Origin: E44-bin88 sp050123275
GTDB lineage: Bacteria; Chloroflexota; Dehalococcoidia; Dehalococcoidales; BS750m-G39
Direction: 5' to 3'
Length of the DNA: 64,000 nt
Assembly: GCA_050123275.1 (NCBI GenBank)
Contig: JASFHK010000001.1
Span: forward strand, 62,001 to 126,000
Below the pieces are notes generated by a model. It did no database searches, was not told the DNA's origin, and was given only the letters and a program-made list of their open reading frames with translations. Position 1 is the stretch's first letter. Every line of letters begins with the position of its first letter. Made by a program: the position numbers and the translations under genes. Shown here piece after piece: positions 24,318 to 32,080 of the stretch.

Positions 24318-25217
24318 CTACTCCATCGCTTGTATCATTGCCGCCGCCACCGCCCGCAGGTTATCGACATAGTCCTCGGCAAGGGGGTTTATCAAAACGA
24401 CGGTTCCCCCTATCTCCTCGGCGATAGTATCGGCGCTCTGCTGGCTGTACTGCGGCGAGGCGAAGACAACCTTAATATTATGCTCTTTTGCCGCTTCTAT
24501 CAAGTACGCCATCCCCGCCGGCGTCGGCTCTTTGCCCTCGTCCTCGATAGCCAGCATGGTCAGGTCGTAACAGCTGGCGAAATAGCCGAAGGCGGGGTGA
24601 AAGACCATGAATACCCGGTTTTGCACTCCGGCCAGGCCGTCGCTTATCTCGCTGTCCAGCTGCGCCAGCTCCTCAATATAATCGTCGCGGTTCCGTTCGT
24701 AGTAGTCCCGGTTGTCCGGGTCCACCTGAATCAAACCTTCGGCGATGTTGCGCACCATGATTTGCGCGTTCTGCGGCGACATCCAGATATGGGGGTCCAT
24801 AGCGCCGGCTGGTTCGCCCTCATCACCGGCGGCCATGGCCTGAAGTGTGACGCCCTGCGAGCAATCGACGACGAGCATGTCCTCGTTCTGGGCGACCAGG
24901 TTATCCAGCCAGGTCAGCTCGAACTCCACGCCCGAGCCGACTTTAGCGTACATCAGGGCGTCGGACAGGGCCGTCATCTGGGAGGGGGTCGGCTCGTAGG
25001 TATGGGGGCTAGCCCCTGAAGGCACCATTACGGTAACCTCCACCTTGTCGCCGCCCACGCTCTCCACGAACTCGGCCTGCGGCAGTATGGTCACCGCCAC
25101 CCCTATCTTCCCCGCCGTCTCTTTTTGGTCGCAGGCCGTGGCCGCCAGCCCTGCCAGCAACACTACCACTGCCAGGACCGCTGTCAATAAATGTCTGATT
25201 GATAGTTGTTTTGCCAT
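24318..25217 (-). CDS. znuA: Zinc/manganese-binding lipoprotein of the ABC importer
   Basis: 299 residues with a signal peptide ending in the lipobox ATAC (Cys29). It belongs to the cluster A-I solute-binding proteins. The three histidine ligands appear in SPHTYEPTPSQM, MDPHIWMSPQN and MVFHPAFGYFA, and the acidic ligand in INPLAEDY near the C-terminus. The usual His-rich loop of zinc-specific ZnuA is replaced here by a short acidic insert (AAGDEGEPAGAMD, about residues 130-142). Order on the minus strand is A, C, B with overlaps. As a lipoprotein it depends on Lgt, whose gene is 57 bp upstream and may be in the same operon. Confidence 0.9.
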   Translation of the reverse strand: MAKQLSIRHLLTAVLAVVVLLAGLAATACDQKETAGKIGVAVTILPQAEFVESVGGDKVEVTVMVPSGASPHTYEPTPSQMTALSDALMYAKVGSGVEFELTWLDNLVAQNEDMLVVDCSQGVTLQAMAAGDEGEPAGAMDPHIWMSPQNAQIMVRNIAEGLIQVDPDNRDYYERNRDDYIEELAQLDSEISDGLAGVQNRVFMVFHPAFGYFASCYDLTMLAIEDEGKEPTPAGMAYLIEAAKEHNIKVVFASPQYSQQSADTIAEEIGGTVVLINPLAEDYVDNLRAVAAAMIQAME

Positions 25218-25274
25218 GTTAGTTATCTCCGTTTTGTTTTGTTCATTTTGCCGGGTGGGCAGCCCGTATCGATG

Positions 25275-26060
25275 TTAACCAGCCCCCAGTGCTGCCTCCC
25301 GATTGTATTTGTAGTGCCGGAATATCAGGACGGCGACGGCGGCGATTACGGCCAGCCCGGTTATCCAACGGGCCATGGGCACGCCGCCGACCGTCCAGAC
25401 GTCTATTTTCAGTCCCTCCAGGAAAAAGCGGCCCACGCCGTAGTGGATGACGTAGAGGAGAAAGATATCGCCGTCGCGCAGGTGGGAACGCAGCTTGCGC
25501 CCCGCCACCATGAGCCAGGCGAAGCCGAGCAGGTTCCAGAGAAACTCGTAGAAAAACAGGGGGTGAAAGTGGCTAAACGACTCGTAGCCCGCCAGCCGGT
25601 GGGCCGGGTCGATGTAGATGCCCCAGGGAAGGTCGGTAGGGTAGCCGTAAAGCTCCTGGTTGAAGAAGTTACCCCAGCGCCCGACAGCCTGGGCCAGTAT
25701 CAGGCCGGGGGCGAAGATGTCCAGCCAGCGCAGCGTGCCCAGCTTTTTCCAGCGCGTGTAGATTATCAGCCCCAGGGCGCCGCCGATAATGGCCCCGAAG
25801 ATGCCCAGGCCCTGCGTGCCGATAATCGCCCCCGGGTTTTGCATAAAGTAGCTCCACTGGTCGATGACGTGATAGAGCCGCGCCCCGATAACGCCCAGGG
25901 GAACCATGATAAGCGCCAGGGTGATGACGTTGGCGGCGGTCTCGCCCCGCCGCCTCGCCTCGACGAAGGCAATGCCGAGGGCGGCCAGCATGCCGGTGGC
26001 CAGCATGATGCCGTACCAGCCGACCTCGATACCGCCTATTCGAAAAGCTATCCCTGTCAT
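25275..26060 (-). CDS. lgt: Prolipoprotein diacylglyceryl transferase
   Basis: About 261 residues from the ATG at 26060, which follows GGCGGTAAA; an ATG ten codons upstream falls in the predicted operator. Lgt transfers diacylglycerol to the lipobox cysteine of exported prolipoproteins. Seven membrane helices are visible. Signature motifs are GWYGIMLATGM, GARLYHVID, GLGIFGAIIGG, the catalytic-region AVGRWGNFFNQELYG (about residues 125-139) and HPLFFYEFLWNL. Placement between a Fur-family regulator and a metal-binding lipoprotein operon is unusual and may indicate metal-dependent co-regulation. Confidence 0.95.
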   Translation of the reverse strand: MTGIAFRIGGIEVGWYGIMLATGMLAALGIAFVEARRRGETAANVITLALIMVPLGVIGARLYHVIDQWSYFMQNPGAIIGTQGLGIFGAIIGGALGLIIYTRWKKLGTLRWLDIFAPGLILAQAVGRWGNFFNQELYGYPTDLPWGIYIDPAHRLAGYESFSHFHPLFFYEFLWNLLGFAWLMVAGRKLRSHLRDGDIFLLYVIHYGVGRFFLEGLKIDVWTVGGVPMARWITGLAVIAAVAVLIFRHYKYNREAALGAG

Positions 26061-26073
26061 TTTACCGCCATAA

Positions 26074-26090
26074 TTGATAATGTTTTTCAA
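26074..26090. promoter_or_regulatory. Fur/Zur-type box upstream of lgt
   Basis: TTGATAATGTTTTTCAA matches the idealised palindrome TTGATAATGATTATCAA at 15 of 17 positions and lies 14 bp upstream of the lgt start. Confidence 0.5.
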
Positions 26091-26114
26091 TAAAACGGGT
26101 GAAAAATACCCGTC
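26089..26114 (-). terminator. Terminator after the Fur-family gene
   Basis: On the minus strand ACGGGT pairs with ACCCGT around a 7-nt loop and is followed by TTTTATT; it separates the regulator gene from lgt. Confidence 0.6.
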
Positions 26115-26136
26115 AGCTATTTAATTTTCGGAAATT

Positions 26137-26577
26137 CTAGCCGGAAGCGGCGGCGCGGCATTCGGGGCACCGACCGTAGAACTCGAGGAGGTGCCCTTTA
26201 ATCTCGAAGCCGGTATCCCGGGAAAGCCGCTGCTCCAGCTGGCTTAGGTTGCAGTCGCTGAAATCCACCGCCCGGCCGCACTGCGAGCATACCAGGTGAT
26301 GGTGGTGCCCCGTGGGCCGTCTCATTAAATAGCCCCGGGATTCGCCCCCCAGATTCACCCGGCAAATCAAATCGAGGCCTTCCAGCAGGTTGATGACGCG
26401 GTAGACAGTGGCCAAACCGATGGCAGGGTGTTCCCGCCGCACCCGGGCGCATATTTCCGCCGGCGTGGCGTGGTCGTGGCTGCCGGCGATAGCTTTGAGG
26501 ACGGCCCGACGCTGGGGAGTCAGGCGATAGCCGTTTTGCCTCAATATTCTGGCTATCCTGTTAGCGGTTAGTGTCAT
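26137..26577 (-). CDS. Fur-family metalloregulator (probably Zur-like)
   Basis: 146 residues. The winged-helix N-terminal half has GYRLTPQRRAVLKAI and the recognition helix GLATVYRVINLLEGLDLI. The dimerisation half has the regulatory metal site region GHHHHLVCSQCGRAVDF and a second C-x2-C (GRCPECRA) that builds the structural zinc site. Sequence alone does not separate Fur, Zur and PerR; the adjacent zinc/manganese importer suggests Zur. The gene is followed by its own terminator and preceded by a near-perfect Fur box at 26595-26611, which predicts autorepression. Confidence 0.88.
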   Translation of the reverse strand: MTLTANRIARILRQNGYRLTPQRRAVLKAIAGSHDHATPAEICARVRREHPAIGLATVYRVINLLEGLDLICRVNLGGESRGYLMRRPTGHHHHLVCSQCGRAVDFSDCNLSQLEQRLSRDTGFEIKGHLLEFYGRCPECRAAASG

Positions 26578-26594
26578 GATAACGCTGCCTGTAG

Positions 26595-26611
26595 ATGATA
26601 TTGATTATCAA
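26595..26611. promoter_or_regulatory. Fur/Zur-type box upstream of the regulator gene
   Basis: ATGATATTGATTATCAA matches the idealised Fur-family palindrome TTGATAATGATTATCAA at 15 of 17 positions, 18 bp before the regulator start. Confidence 0.6.
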
Positions 26612-26746
26612 TAAGTATATTGTAATAATCGGGCTATTGTCAAGGGAAAACCTATCATCACCCGAACTATCTTTTTGCCAGTTGCTTCGTTATACTATAT
26701 GCACAGGATAACGCCATAGTTGCCTAATTCTAGAGGGGGTTGTCAG

Positions 26747-27286
26747 GTGCCGAGTGAAGAGAGCCTGGTTCAGCGGGCGCAAAAAAACGACCAGGAAGCT
26801 TTTGCCCAGCTGTACGAGACATACTTCGACAAAATATATAGATATCTGGTGCTGAGGGTAGGTAATGAGACGGAGGCGGAAGATATGACGCAACAAGTCT
26901 TCCTTAACGCGCTCCAGTCGATTTCCTCCTTCAGGTGGAAGGGTGTACCCTTCTCCGCCTGGCTATACCGCATTGCTCACAACCAGGCGGTGGACCACCT
27001 GAGGAAGAAGAAAAAGCGCACCTCCGTTCCCCTGGACGATTCGCTGGCCAGCGCCGGCGACAGTCCCCACTCTACCGCCGAGCTTAAGATGAATATCGAG
27101 GAGCTTAAGGTAGCGACCCAGGGGCTGACCGAGGCGCAACGCGAGGTAATCTCGTTGCGCTTCAGCAGCGAGTTGCCCATCGCTCAGGTAGCCAAGATTA
27201 TGGGCAAGAGCGAGGGGGCGATAAAGGCGCTGCAGCACAGCGCCATCGTCGCCCTGAGACGAACGATGCTGGTGACGGAATCATGA
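26747..27286 (+). CDS. ECF-type RNA polymerase sigma factor
   Basis: About 179 residues from a GTG behind AGAGGGGG. Region 2 spans about residues 8-80 (AFAQLYETYFDKIYRYLVLR; AEDMTQQVFLNAL; FSAWLYRIAHNQAVDHLRK). A short linker follows, and region 4 lies at about residues 120-170 with the HTH motif PIAQVAKIMGKSEGAIKALQHSA. There is no region 1 or 3, which defines the ECF group. The next gene overlaps it by 4 bp (ATGA) and encodes a membrane protein with a cytoplasmic N-terminal domain, the usual arrangement for a cognate anti-sigma factor. The inducing signal is unknown. Confidence 0.9.
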   Translation: MPSEESLVQRAQKNDQEAFAQLYETYFDKIYRYLVLRVGNETEAEDMTQQVFLNALQSISSFRWKGVPFSAWLYRIAHNQAVDHLRKKKKRTSVPLDDSLASAGDSPHSTAELKMNIEELKVATQGLTEAQREVISLRFSSELPIAQVAKIMGKSEGAIKALQHSAIVALRRTMLVTES

Positions 27287-28290
27287 AGAACAAAGATTTC
27301 GACAACATACTGAACGAATGTCTGGAACGGATAATGCTCGGCGGCGAGAGCCTGGAGCAATGCCTGAAGAGCTATCCGGAGCAGGCTGACGAGCTTAAAC
27401 CGCTGCTGGAGACGGCACTGGCGGCCAGACAGGCTTCGTCTGTCGAACCGCGCCCCGAGTTCAAGGCAAGAGCGCGCTACCAGTTCCGCGCCGCACTCGC
27501 CGAGAAGACGGCCCCCAGGCGCCGCCGCTTCTGGGGCTGGATGCCCCAGTGGGCGACGGCACTGGCTATCGTCCTCGTCGTGCTGCTGGCGGGGGGAGGC
27601 ACCGTGGCCGCCGCCTCCAACAGCATGCCCGACAGTATTCTCTACCCGGTCAAGCTGGCCACCGAGAACGTGCGTCTGGCCTTTACTCCCTCCGAGCTGG
27701 GCAAGGCGCGGCTCTGCGCCGGCTTTGCCGACGAGAGGGTGGCCGAGATAGTCTATATGGCGGAACAGGGCGATATCGAGCTGGTGGAGGCGACCACCGA
27801 GCGCCTGGACGACCGGCTGGAAAAGCTGGCCGTCCTGGTCAGCCGGCTGGAAGCGGACGGCTTAAATGATGAACCGGCCACACTGTCAATGCCGAAGTCG
27901 ACGACAGCGAGCGACGCGGGCGGCTCCGGTGACGATACCAACGGCGCTGACGAGGAGCCTTCGGGACATCATGGTGGCCAAGAAAGCGCGCCGGCACCTG
28001 CAGAGCCGACGCCGACGACACCGACGGCACCGACGACGGGAGAAGGTGACGAAGTGCCCGCGGAGTCGACGTTTAGCCCGTGGGGGAGGAGCAAGAGCGC
28101 CGACCTGGATATCCAGCTGGATAACGAGGCCAAGTTCAGGATAAAGGTGTACGACGCGGCCACCACCAATCCCGCCGTGCTCAAGGCGCTGCTGGACGAG
28201 GTACCCCCGTCGTTGCGGGAAGCCCTCCTTGAAGCCATCGCGATATCGGAAGAAGGTTACGAGGCGGTCCTCCAGGCCCTGTATAATTAA
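27283..28290 (+). CDS. DUF5667-like membrane protein, probable anti-sigma factor
   Basis: 335 residues. Residues 1-85 are cytoplasmic and helical (ILNECLERIMLGGESLEQCL; YPEQADELKPLLETAL), resembling the sigma-binding region of such proteins. A single transmembrane helix lies at about 88-110 (WATALAIVLVVLLAGGGTVA). Outside, the motif SNSMPDSILYPVKLATENVRLA is the hallmark of DUF5667 proteins, followed by paired helices. A long low-complexity Pro/Thr/Ala/Glu stretch (about residues 205-265) links to a C-terminal helical segment. Translation is coupled to the sigma gene. Sequestration of the sigma factor is inferred from context. Confidence 0.78.
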   Translation: MKNKDFDNILNECLERIMLGGESLEQCLKSYPEQADELKPLLETALAARQASSVEPRPEFKARARYQFRAALAEKTAPRRRRFWGWMPQWATALAIVLVVLLAGGGTVAAASNSMPDSILYPVKLATENVRLAFTPSELGKARLCAGFADERVAEIVYMAEQGDIELVEATTERLDDRLEKLAVLVSRLEADGLNDEPATLSMPKSTTASDAGGSGDDTNGADEEPSGHHGGQESAPAPAEPTPTTPTAPTTGEGDEVPAESTFSPWGRSKSADLDIQLDNEAKFRIKVYDAATTNPAVLKALLDEVPPSLREALLEAIAISEEGYEAVLQALYN

Positions 28291-28319
28291 ATTAACCCCG
28301 GCCTTTTAAAAAAATAGTT

Positions 28320-28352
28320 AAAGTCGCCGCTAACCTAACGGCGACTTTTTCG
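28320..28352 (+). terminator. Terminator of the sigma/anti-sigma operon
   Basis: AGTCGCCG (28322-28329) pairs with CGGCGACT (28339-28346) around a 9-nt loop, followed by TTTTT. Confidence 0.85.
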
Positions 28353-28401
28353 TTATATTAACTGGAAGCATTTAAAGTGACCCATGGAAAGGAGGTGAAC
28401 C

Positions 28402-29160
28402 ATGAAGAAATTTCTAGTAGCCGGAGGCATGGTACTTATCAGTCTGGCGCTGGTGCTCTCCCTGGTCGGTTTTTCCGCCTGCTCGGCGGGCCCCACCACC
28501 ATCGGTACGGTGGACGTGAACAACCAGCAGGAGGGTATCTGGGTCAGCGGTCAGGGTGAAGTTAGCGTCGTTCCCGACCTGGCCACCCTGTATCTGGGTG
28601 TCGAAGCCCAGGCGGAAACCGTCGCCGATGCCCAGGACCAGGCGGCAGCGGCTATGGACGCCGTCATGGACGCCCTGGAGAACAGCGGTGTTGACGAGGA
28701 CGATATCCAGACCCAGTATTTCAGCATTGACGAGGTTACCCGCTGGACTGACGACGAGCCTGTCGTCACGGGCTACCGCGTGAGCAACATGGTTACGGCC
28801 AAGATAAGGGATATGGAAGCTATCGGCGACATTCTCGATGCCGTGGCTGATGCCGGCGGAGACCTGACCCGCGTCAGCAACATCGCTTTCTCGGTCGAAG
28901 ACCCCACGGAATACTACGCGGAAGCGCGCGACGAGGCTATGGCCGACGCCCTGGCTAAGGCCGAGCAACTGGCCGAACTGGCCGGCGTCGAGCTGGGCGC
29001 TCCGACCTACATCTCCGAAGGCACCATTTACTCTCCCGTGAACTACAGAGACGCGGCGGGAAGCGCGGTGCCGACGGCTGAAGGTCTCAAGACCTCGATC
29101 AGCCCCGGAGAGCTGGAGCTTAGCCTTAGTGTCCAGGTAGCTTACGCTATCGAGGGCTAG
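28402..29160 (+). CDS. SIMPL-domain (DUF541) secreted lipoprotein-like protein
   Basis: 252 residues with AAAGGAGGTG nine bases before the ATG. The signal peptide has a lipobox-like end (FSAC, Cys27), so the protein is probably membrane-tethered outside. The rest is a SIMPL/DUF541 domain: the opening strand GIWVSGQGEVSVVPDLATLY, the helix AQDQAAAAMDAVMDALENSG, VDEDDIQTQYFSIDEVT, VTGYRVSNMVTAKIRD, and the second helix EARDEAMADALAKAEQLAELAGV. These proteins form oligomers and their biological function is poorly defined. It follows the sigma/anti-sigma operon and may be one of its targets. Confidence 0.88.
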   Translation: MKKFLVAGGMVLISLALVLSLVGFSACSAGPTTIGTVDVNNQQEGIWVSGQGEVSVVPDLATLYLGVEAQAETVADAQDQAAAAMDAVMDALENSGVDEDDIQTQYFSIDEVTRWTDDEPVVTGYRVSNMVTAKIRDMEAIGDILDAVADAGGDLTRVSNIAFSVEDPTEYYAEARDEAMADALAKAEQLAELAGVELGAPTYISEGTIYSPVNYRDAAGSAVPTAEGLKTSISPGELELSLSVQVAYAIEG

Positions 29161-29189
29161 TTAAGCAATTTTTAATGAGGAGTTCGGCG

Positions 29190-29282
29190 ATGATGAAGAA
29201 GCTGTTAGCCATTATCTGGTTGTTACTGACCGGCGAGATGGACCCGGAGATGGAGGAGGTCAAAGTAGAATGTCGAAAGTAA
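29190..29282 (+). CDS. 30-residue ORF coupled to the following gene
   Basis: The ATG at 29190 follows TGAGGAG by eight bases. The peptide has a basic start and a hydrophobic core (MMKKLLAIIWLLL) and an acidic end, and so looks like a tiny membrane peptide. Its stop lies 12 bp inside the next gene, whose ribosome site (GGAGGAGG) is within this ORF. It may serve as a translational leader. No homologue is recognised. Confidence 0.4.
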   Translation: MMKKLLAIIWLLLTGEMDPEMEEVKVECRK

Positions 29283-30043
29283 TTACCTTGGTCGGCGGCT
29301 GTTGTCTGGTGCTGGCGCTGGTGCTGGGGATGGCCGTCCCCGCGCTGGCAGCGCCGCAGGCGCCTTCCATCGCCGCTTTCGAGGGCGAGCTAATCAGGGG
29401 CGAGGTCGTCGCTATCGGTGACCAGGAGCTGGTTATCCAGTCCGAAGAAACCGAAATTACCGTCACCGTTAACGAAGACACCACCTATTGCCAGATGCCC
29501 CGCGTTGTCGCCGCCGCCATCAAGCACCGGCTGGAAATCAGGCAGCAGCAGTGTGACCAATTGAGGTCCCGTGTCCAGGACGGACAGGGCCAGGGGCTTA
29601 AAAGCCGGATACGGGCGGCGACCGCCGTCCGGGAGCAGCCAAGGCTGCGGGCCCGTGTTGCCGAGGTGTCCAGCGAGTCCTTGCCTGAGGTTTTCTGGAT
29701 GAGGTGCTTTTCCTTGCTGGGCGGTCAGACCGAATTCGGTGATATCGCCGTCGGTGATGAGGTAGTTATCCTGGCCGACGAAAATAACGTGGCAAAGAAG
29801 GTGATGGTCATAAAGGCAACTAGCTTAGTTAGAGTTATAGTCAGCGGCACCGTCATCGAGATTTCCCCGTCGTTTATCACTATTGATAGCGATAGCGGCC
29901 CCCAGATTACCCTGTTCTGTGACGACGACACGGTTTACGTGCTCAGCGGGGCCGAAAAGTTGGCGGTGGAGCAGCGCGTTCGCATCACCTACGACGCCGA
30001 CGGAACGGCCAAGACGATAGTGGTCTGTCCGAACGCATCATAA
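29270..30043 (+). CDS. Secreted protein with DUF5666/OB-like repeats
   Basis: 257 residues with GGAGGAGGTC upstream. Residues 1-27 form a cleavable signal peptide ending ALA-AP. Two similar beta-rich modules follow: GELIRGEVVAIGDQELVIQ with VTVNEDTTY near the N-terminus, and VIVSGTVIEISPSFITIDS with CDDDTVYVLSG near the C-terminus. These are the G-x-V-x-x-I-x-x-x-x-I/V-T/Q-I pattern of DUF5666-type small OB-like domains. A basic, Arg/Gln-rich stretch (about residues 85-125) sits between them. Function unknown. It closes the group of envelope proteins downstream of the ECF sigma factor. Confidence 0.65.
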   Translation: MSKVITLVGGCCLVLALVLGMAVPALAAPQAPSIAAFEGELIRGEVVAIGDQELVIQSEETEITVTVNEDTTYCQMPRVVAAAIKHRLEIRQQQCDQLRSRVQDGQGQGLKSRIRAATAVREQPRLRARVAEVSSESLPEVFWMRCFSLLGGQTEFGDIAVGDEVVILADENNVAKKVMVIKATSLVRVIVSGTVIEISPSFITIDSDSGPQITLFCDDDTVYVLSGAEKLAVEQRVRITYDADGTAKTIVVCPNAS

Positions 30044-30064
30044 CCAACCTGAAGAACCACTGTG

Positions 30065-30106
30065 AAAAAGGGAGTCCTTCCCAAGGAGGGCTCCCTTTTA
30101 TTTTAT
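30065..30106. terminator. Terminator between convergent genes
   Basis: AAAAGGGAG (30066-30074) pairs with CTCCCTTTT (30091-30099), with an inner CCTT/AAGG stem, followed by ATTTTAT on the plus strand. On the minus strand the A-rich left arm also supplies a T tract after queH. Confidence 0.8.
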
Positions 30107-30640
30107 CTCCAGGCCGGCGTAGCGTTCCCACTCGCTGTAAAGACAGCCGCAGTACTGCTGGCGGTGCAAGTCCATCGGCTTGGTGATGTGGCGGCTGTCC
30201 GAGTAGCGTTTTCTCAAATCGGCGTAGAGGAAATCTGTCCCCGTTTCTTTGCCCAGCGCCTCCCCGATTTCCTTGAGCAGGTCGTGCTTCTGGTGGGGGC
30301 TGATGAGCAGGGTGGTGGTAAAAGCGTCGAAGCCCATCTCCCGGGCGGTCTCGGCGGTTTGCGCCAGCCGTAAATCGAAGCAGTGGCGGCAACGCTCATC
30401 CTCGTGGCCGGCCACCCGGCGGAAATACTCCACGACGTCATAGCCGCCCCGGTCTATCAAGGGGACGTTCATCTCCCCGGCCAGCGTCTGCATCGCCTCC
30501 AGACGTTTCTGGTGCTCGGTGTAGGGGTGGATGTTGGGGTTGTACCAGAAGGCGCTGACCTCGTAGCCCTCCTGCCGCCAGTGCTCCACGGTATAAGCGG
30601 CGCAGTGGGCGCAGCAGCTATGGATGAGCAGTCTTTTCAT
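30098..30640 (-). CDS. queH: Epoxyqueuosine reductase QueH
   Basis: 180 residues. QueH performs the last step of queuosine synthesis in tRNA, reducing epoxyqueuosine. Family marks are all present: the N-terminal IHSCCAHCAAYTVEHW, where the CC pair and a third Cys contribute to metal/cluster sites, FWYNPNIHPYTEHQKRLEAM, the CxxC in DERCRHCFDLRL, TTTLLISPHQKHD, and the C-x-C near the end (QQYCGCLYSEWERY). It replaces the unrelated QueG enzyme in many anaerobes. It is the last gene of a minus-strand run; the overlap with the preceding membrane protein gene suggests co-transcription, although the functions are unrelated. Confidence 0.93.
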   Translation of the reverse strand: MKRLLIHSCCAHCAAYTVEHWRQEGYEVSAFWYNPNIHPYTEHQKRLEAMQTLAGEMNVPLIDRGGYDVVEYFRRVAGHEDERCRHCFDLRLAQTAETAREMGFDAFTTTLLISPHQKHDLLKEIGEALGKETGTDFLYADLRKRYSDSRHITKPMDLHRQQYCGCLYSEWERYAGLEIK

Positions 30641-31029
30641 TTCTCGCCACTGTGTTTTTTATTGTAATAGAGATTAGCGGCGAAGTACAACGAAACCAGC
30701 GCGCAGACGGCCAGCGTCAACGTCCAACCGACGGGCTCCAGCTCGGGCAACTTCTCCTGCCCCAGGGCGATAAAGGTGATTCCGACGGGTGCGCCCACGA
30801 TGAGGAAGATGCCGTTGGCGAAGGCTAAAGCCTTTTCGGCGATAGTGTTCGTTCTCTCGTCGGTGGCCAGTTCCTTGACCCGCCGGCGGATAATAATGCC
30901 GATTACGATGGCGGCGACGATAGCGGGAGCCGGTATCCAGAAATTGGCGCTGAGAACCGCCCAGACTACCGATGCCGCTACGGCGGCCATGATAACCGCT
31001 GTCAAAATCCGGTATTTCGTCAGGCTCAT
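30637..31029 (-). CDS. DUF2178-like four-helix membrane protein (paralogue 1)
   Basis: 130 residues with helices at about 10-25, 30-46, 72-92 and 103-122. The loop RRRVKELATDERTNTIAEKALAFANG, in particular the DER...IAEKA motif, is that of DUF2178 proteins. It is about half identical to the gene immediately upstream (31026), which carries VDERVYSIAEKAAY and the same ALGQE-x-x-PELEPxG segment. All genes of this run overlap by a few bases. DUF2178 proteins commonly accompany a small Cro/C1 regulator, as here; function unknown. Confidence 0.75.
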   Translation of the reverse strand: MSLTKYRILTAVIMAAVAASVVWAVLSANFWIPAPAIVAAIVIGIIIRRRVKELATDERTNTIAEKALAFANGIFLIVGAPVGITFIALGQEKLPELEPVGWTLTLAVCALVSLYFAANLYYNKKHSGEK

Positions 31030-31430
31030 TTTTTACCTCCGCTCTTGCCGCTGTATTTCCGGTTGTAGATGAGATAGGCGATATAGTAAATTATCATCAG
31101 CCCGCAGGTGGCGTAGGTCAGCATGAAACCGATGGGCTCCAGCTCGGGCACCGTCTCCTGCCCCAGGGCGACGAAGGTGGCGCCGATTACGGCCGCGGCG
31201 ATACCGAAAATGCGGAAGGCCATATAGGCCGCCTTTTCGGCGATGCTGTAGACCCGCTCGTCCACGACCACCTCTTTGACGCCTTTGCGGAAGAGCATCA
31301 GTATCACCAATGCGGCGATGGCGATGGGTATCGGTATCAGGAAGTTGCCGTTAACCACCGCCCAGCTGATAAGCGCGGCCATGATTGCGGTGATTGCAAT
31401 TCTAATCACGTTGTACGCTTTATAGCTCAT
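31026..31430 (-). CDS. DUF2178-like four-helix membrane protein (paralogue 2)
   Basis: 134 residues, four transmembrane helices, with the conserved cytoplasmic loop FRKGVKEVVVDERVYSIAEK and the segment ALGQETVPELEPIGF shared with its downstream paralogue. The tail is basic (YNRKYSGKSGGKK). It starts within the end of the HTH regulator gene (4-bp overlap) and overlaps the next gene by 4 bp. The tandem duplication indicates a two-subunit or dosage-related role in the membrane; nothing more can be said from sequence. Confidence 0.78.
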   Translation of the reverse strand: MSYKAYNVIRIAITAIMAALISWAVVNGNFLIPIPIAIAALVILMLFRKGVKEVVVDERVYSIAEKAAYMAFRIFGIAAAVIGATFVALGQETVPELEPIGFMLTYATCGLMIIYYIAYLIYNRKYSGKSGGKK

Positions 31431-31648
31431 TCTTTGCCTCCGCTCCCATCATACTGGAAGACCTCTTCCAGCGCCACGCCGAAGGCGCGGGCGATCTTGA
31501 AAGCCAGCTCGATGGAGGGCACGTATTTACCCTGCTCCAGGGCGATGATGGTCTGGCGGGTGCAGCCGGCGCGCTGGGCCAGCTCCTCCTGCGTCATCTC
31601 GCCGTGGTCGAAGCGTAATCGTCTTATCTGGTTGTTTATCCTAGCCAT
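31427..31648 (-). CDS. Cro/C1-type HTH regulator (YozG-like)
   Basis: 73 residues that are nearly all helix-turn-helix: IRRLRFDHGEMTQEELAQRAGCTRQTIIALEQGKYVPSIELAFKIARAFGVALEEVF. The form RQTIxALExGKYxPSxxLAFKIA is typical of the small YozG-type regulators found beside DUF2178 and ABC-2 exporter genes. It sits in the middle of the operon, overlapping both neighbours, so it probably controls the whole set, including the exporter encoded upstream. Confidence 0.88.
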   Translation of the reverse strand: MARINNQIRRLRFDHGEMTQEELAQRAGCTRQTIIALEQGKYVPSIELAFKIARAFGVALEEVFQYDGSGGKE

Positions 31649-32078
31649 CTCGGTCCGTTCTCCAGTAGCCGATAAGTATGCCCAGGCTTTGCGCCAGAGA
31701 GCTGATGATAATAGTAGAAAACAATATCAGCGTGATGAAGATGTAGGGTATCTGGCCGGTATCCCGGTATACCTCGGTTAGTGCAATCGCCCAGACCGCC
31801 AGAGAGATATATATCGCCCCCAGCTGCAGTCGCGGCGCTTTATCCATTATCCGGCGGTCGCGCTCGTCAATCTGGGTGGGTTTACGGAGGGTAACGTTCA
31901 CCAGTATAAGATAAATCAGCGGCACGCCGATTAATACGCCGTATGTCAGGTACCTCAAGTTGTCATCTTCACCAAAGGCGGTGATATCTCCCTTTATAAC
32001 GAAAACCACTATCAGAGCCGCCACGAGAGCGAGTCCTGTAAGCAGGGAATATAGAGCTCTTTTCTGTAACGGTGCCAC
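31641..32078 (-). CDS. Four-helix membrane protein of the exporter operon (copy 1)
   Basis: 145 residues starting MAPLQKRALYSLLTG, with helices at about 9-27, 44-62, 86-104 and 110-132. The loop TLRKPTQIDERDRRIMDKAPRLQLGA contains an Asp-Glu-Arg-Asp motif reminiscent of the DER loop in DUF2178 proteins. It is paralogous to the next gene upstream, which begins MAPLQKRACYGLIIC. It overlaps the HTH gene by 8 bp. Function unknown; membership in the regulator/exporter operon is the only clue. Confidence 0.7.
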   Translation of the reverse strand: MAPLQKRALYSLLTGLALVAALIVVFVIKGDITAFGEDDNLRYLTYGVLIGVPLIYLILVNVTLRKPTQIDERDRRIMDKAPRLQLGAIYISLAVWAIALTEVYRDTGQIPYIFITLILFSTIIISSLAQSLGILIGYWRTDRDG

Positions 32079-32080
32079 GA

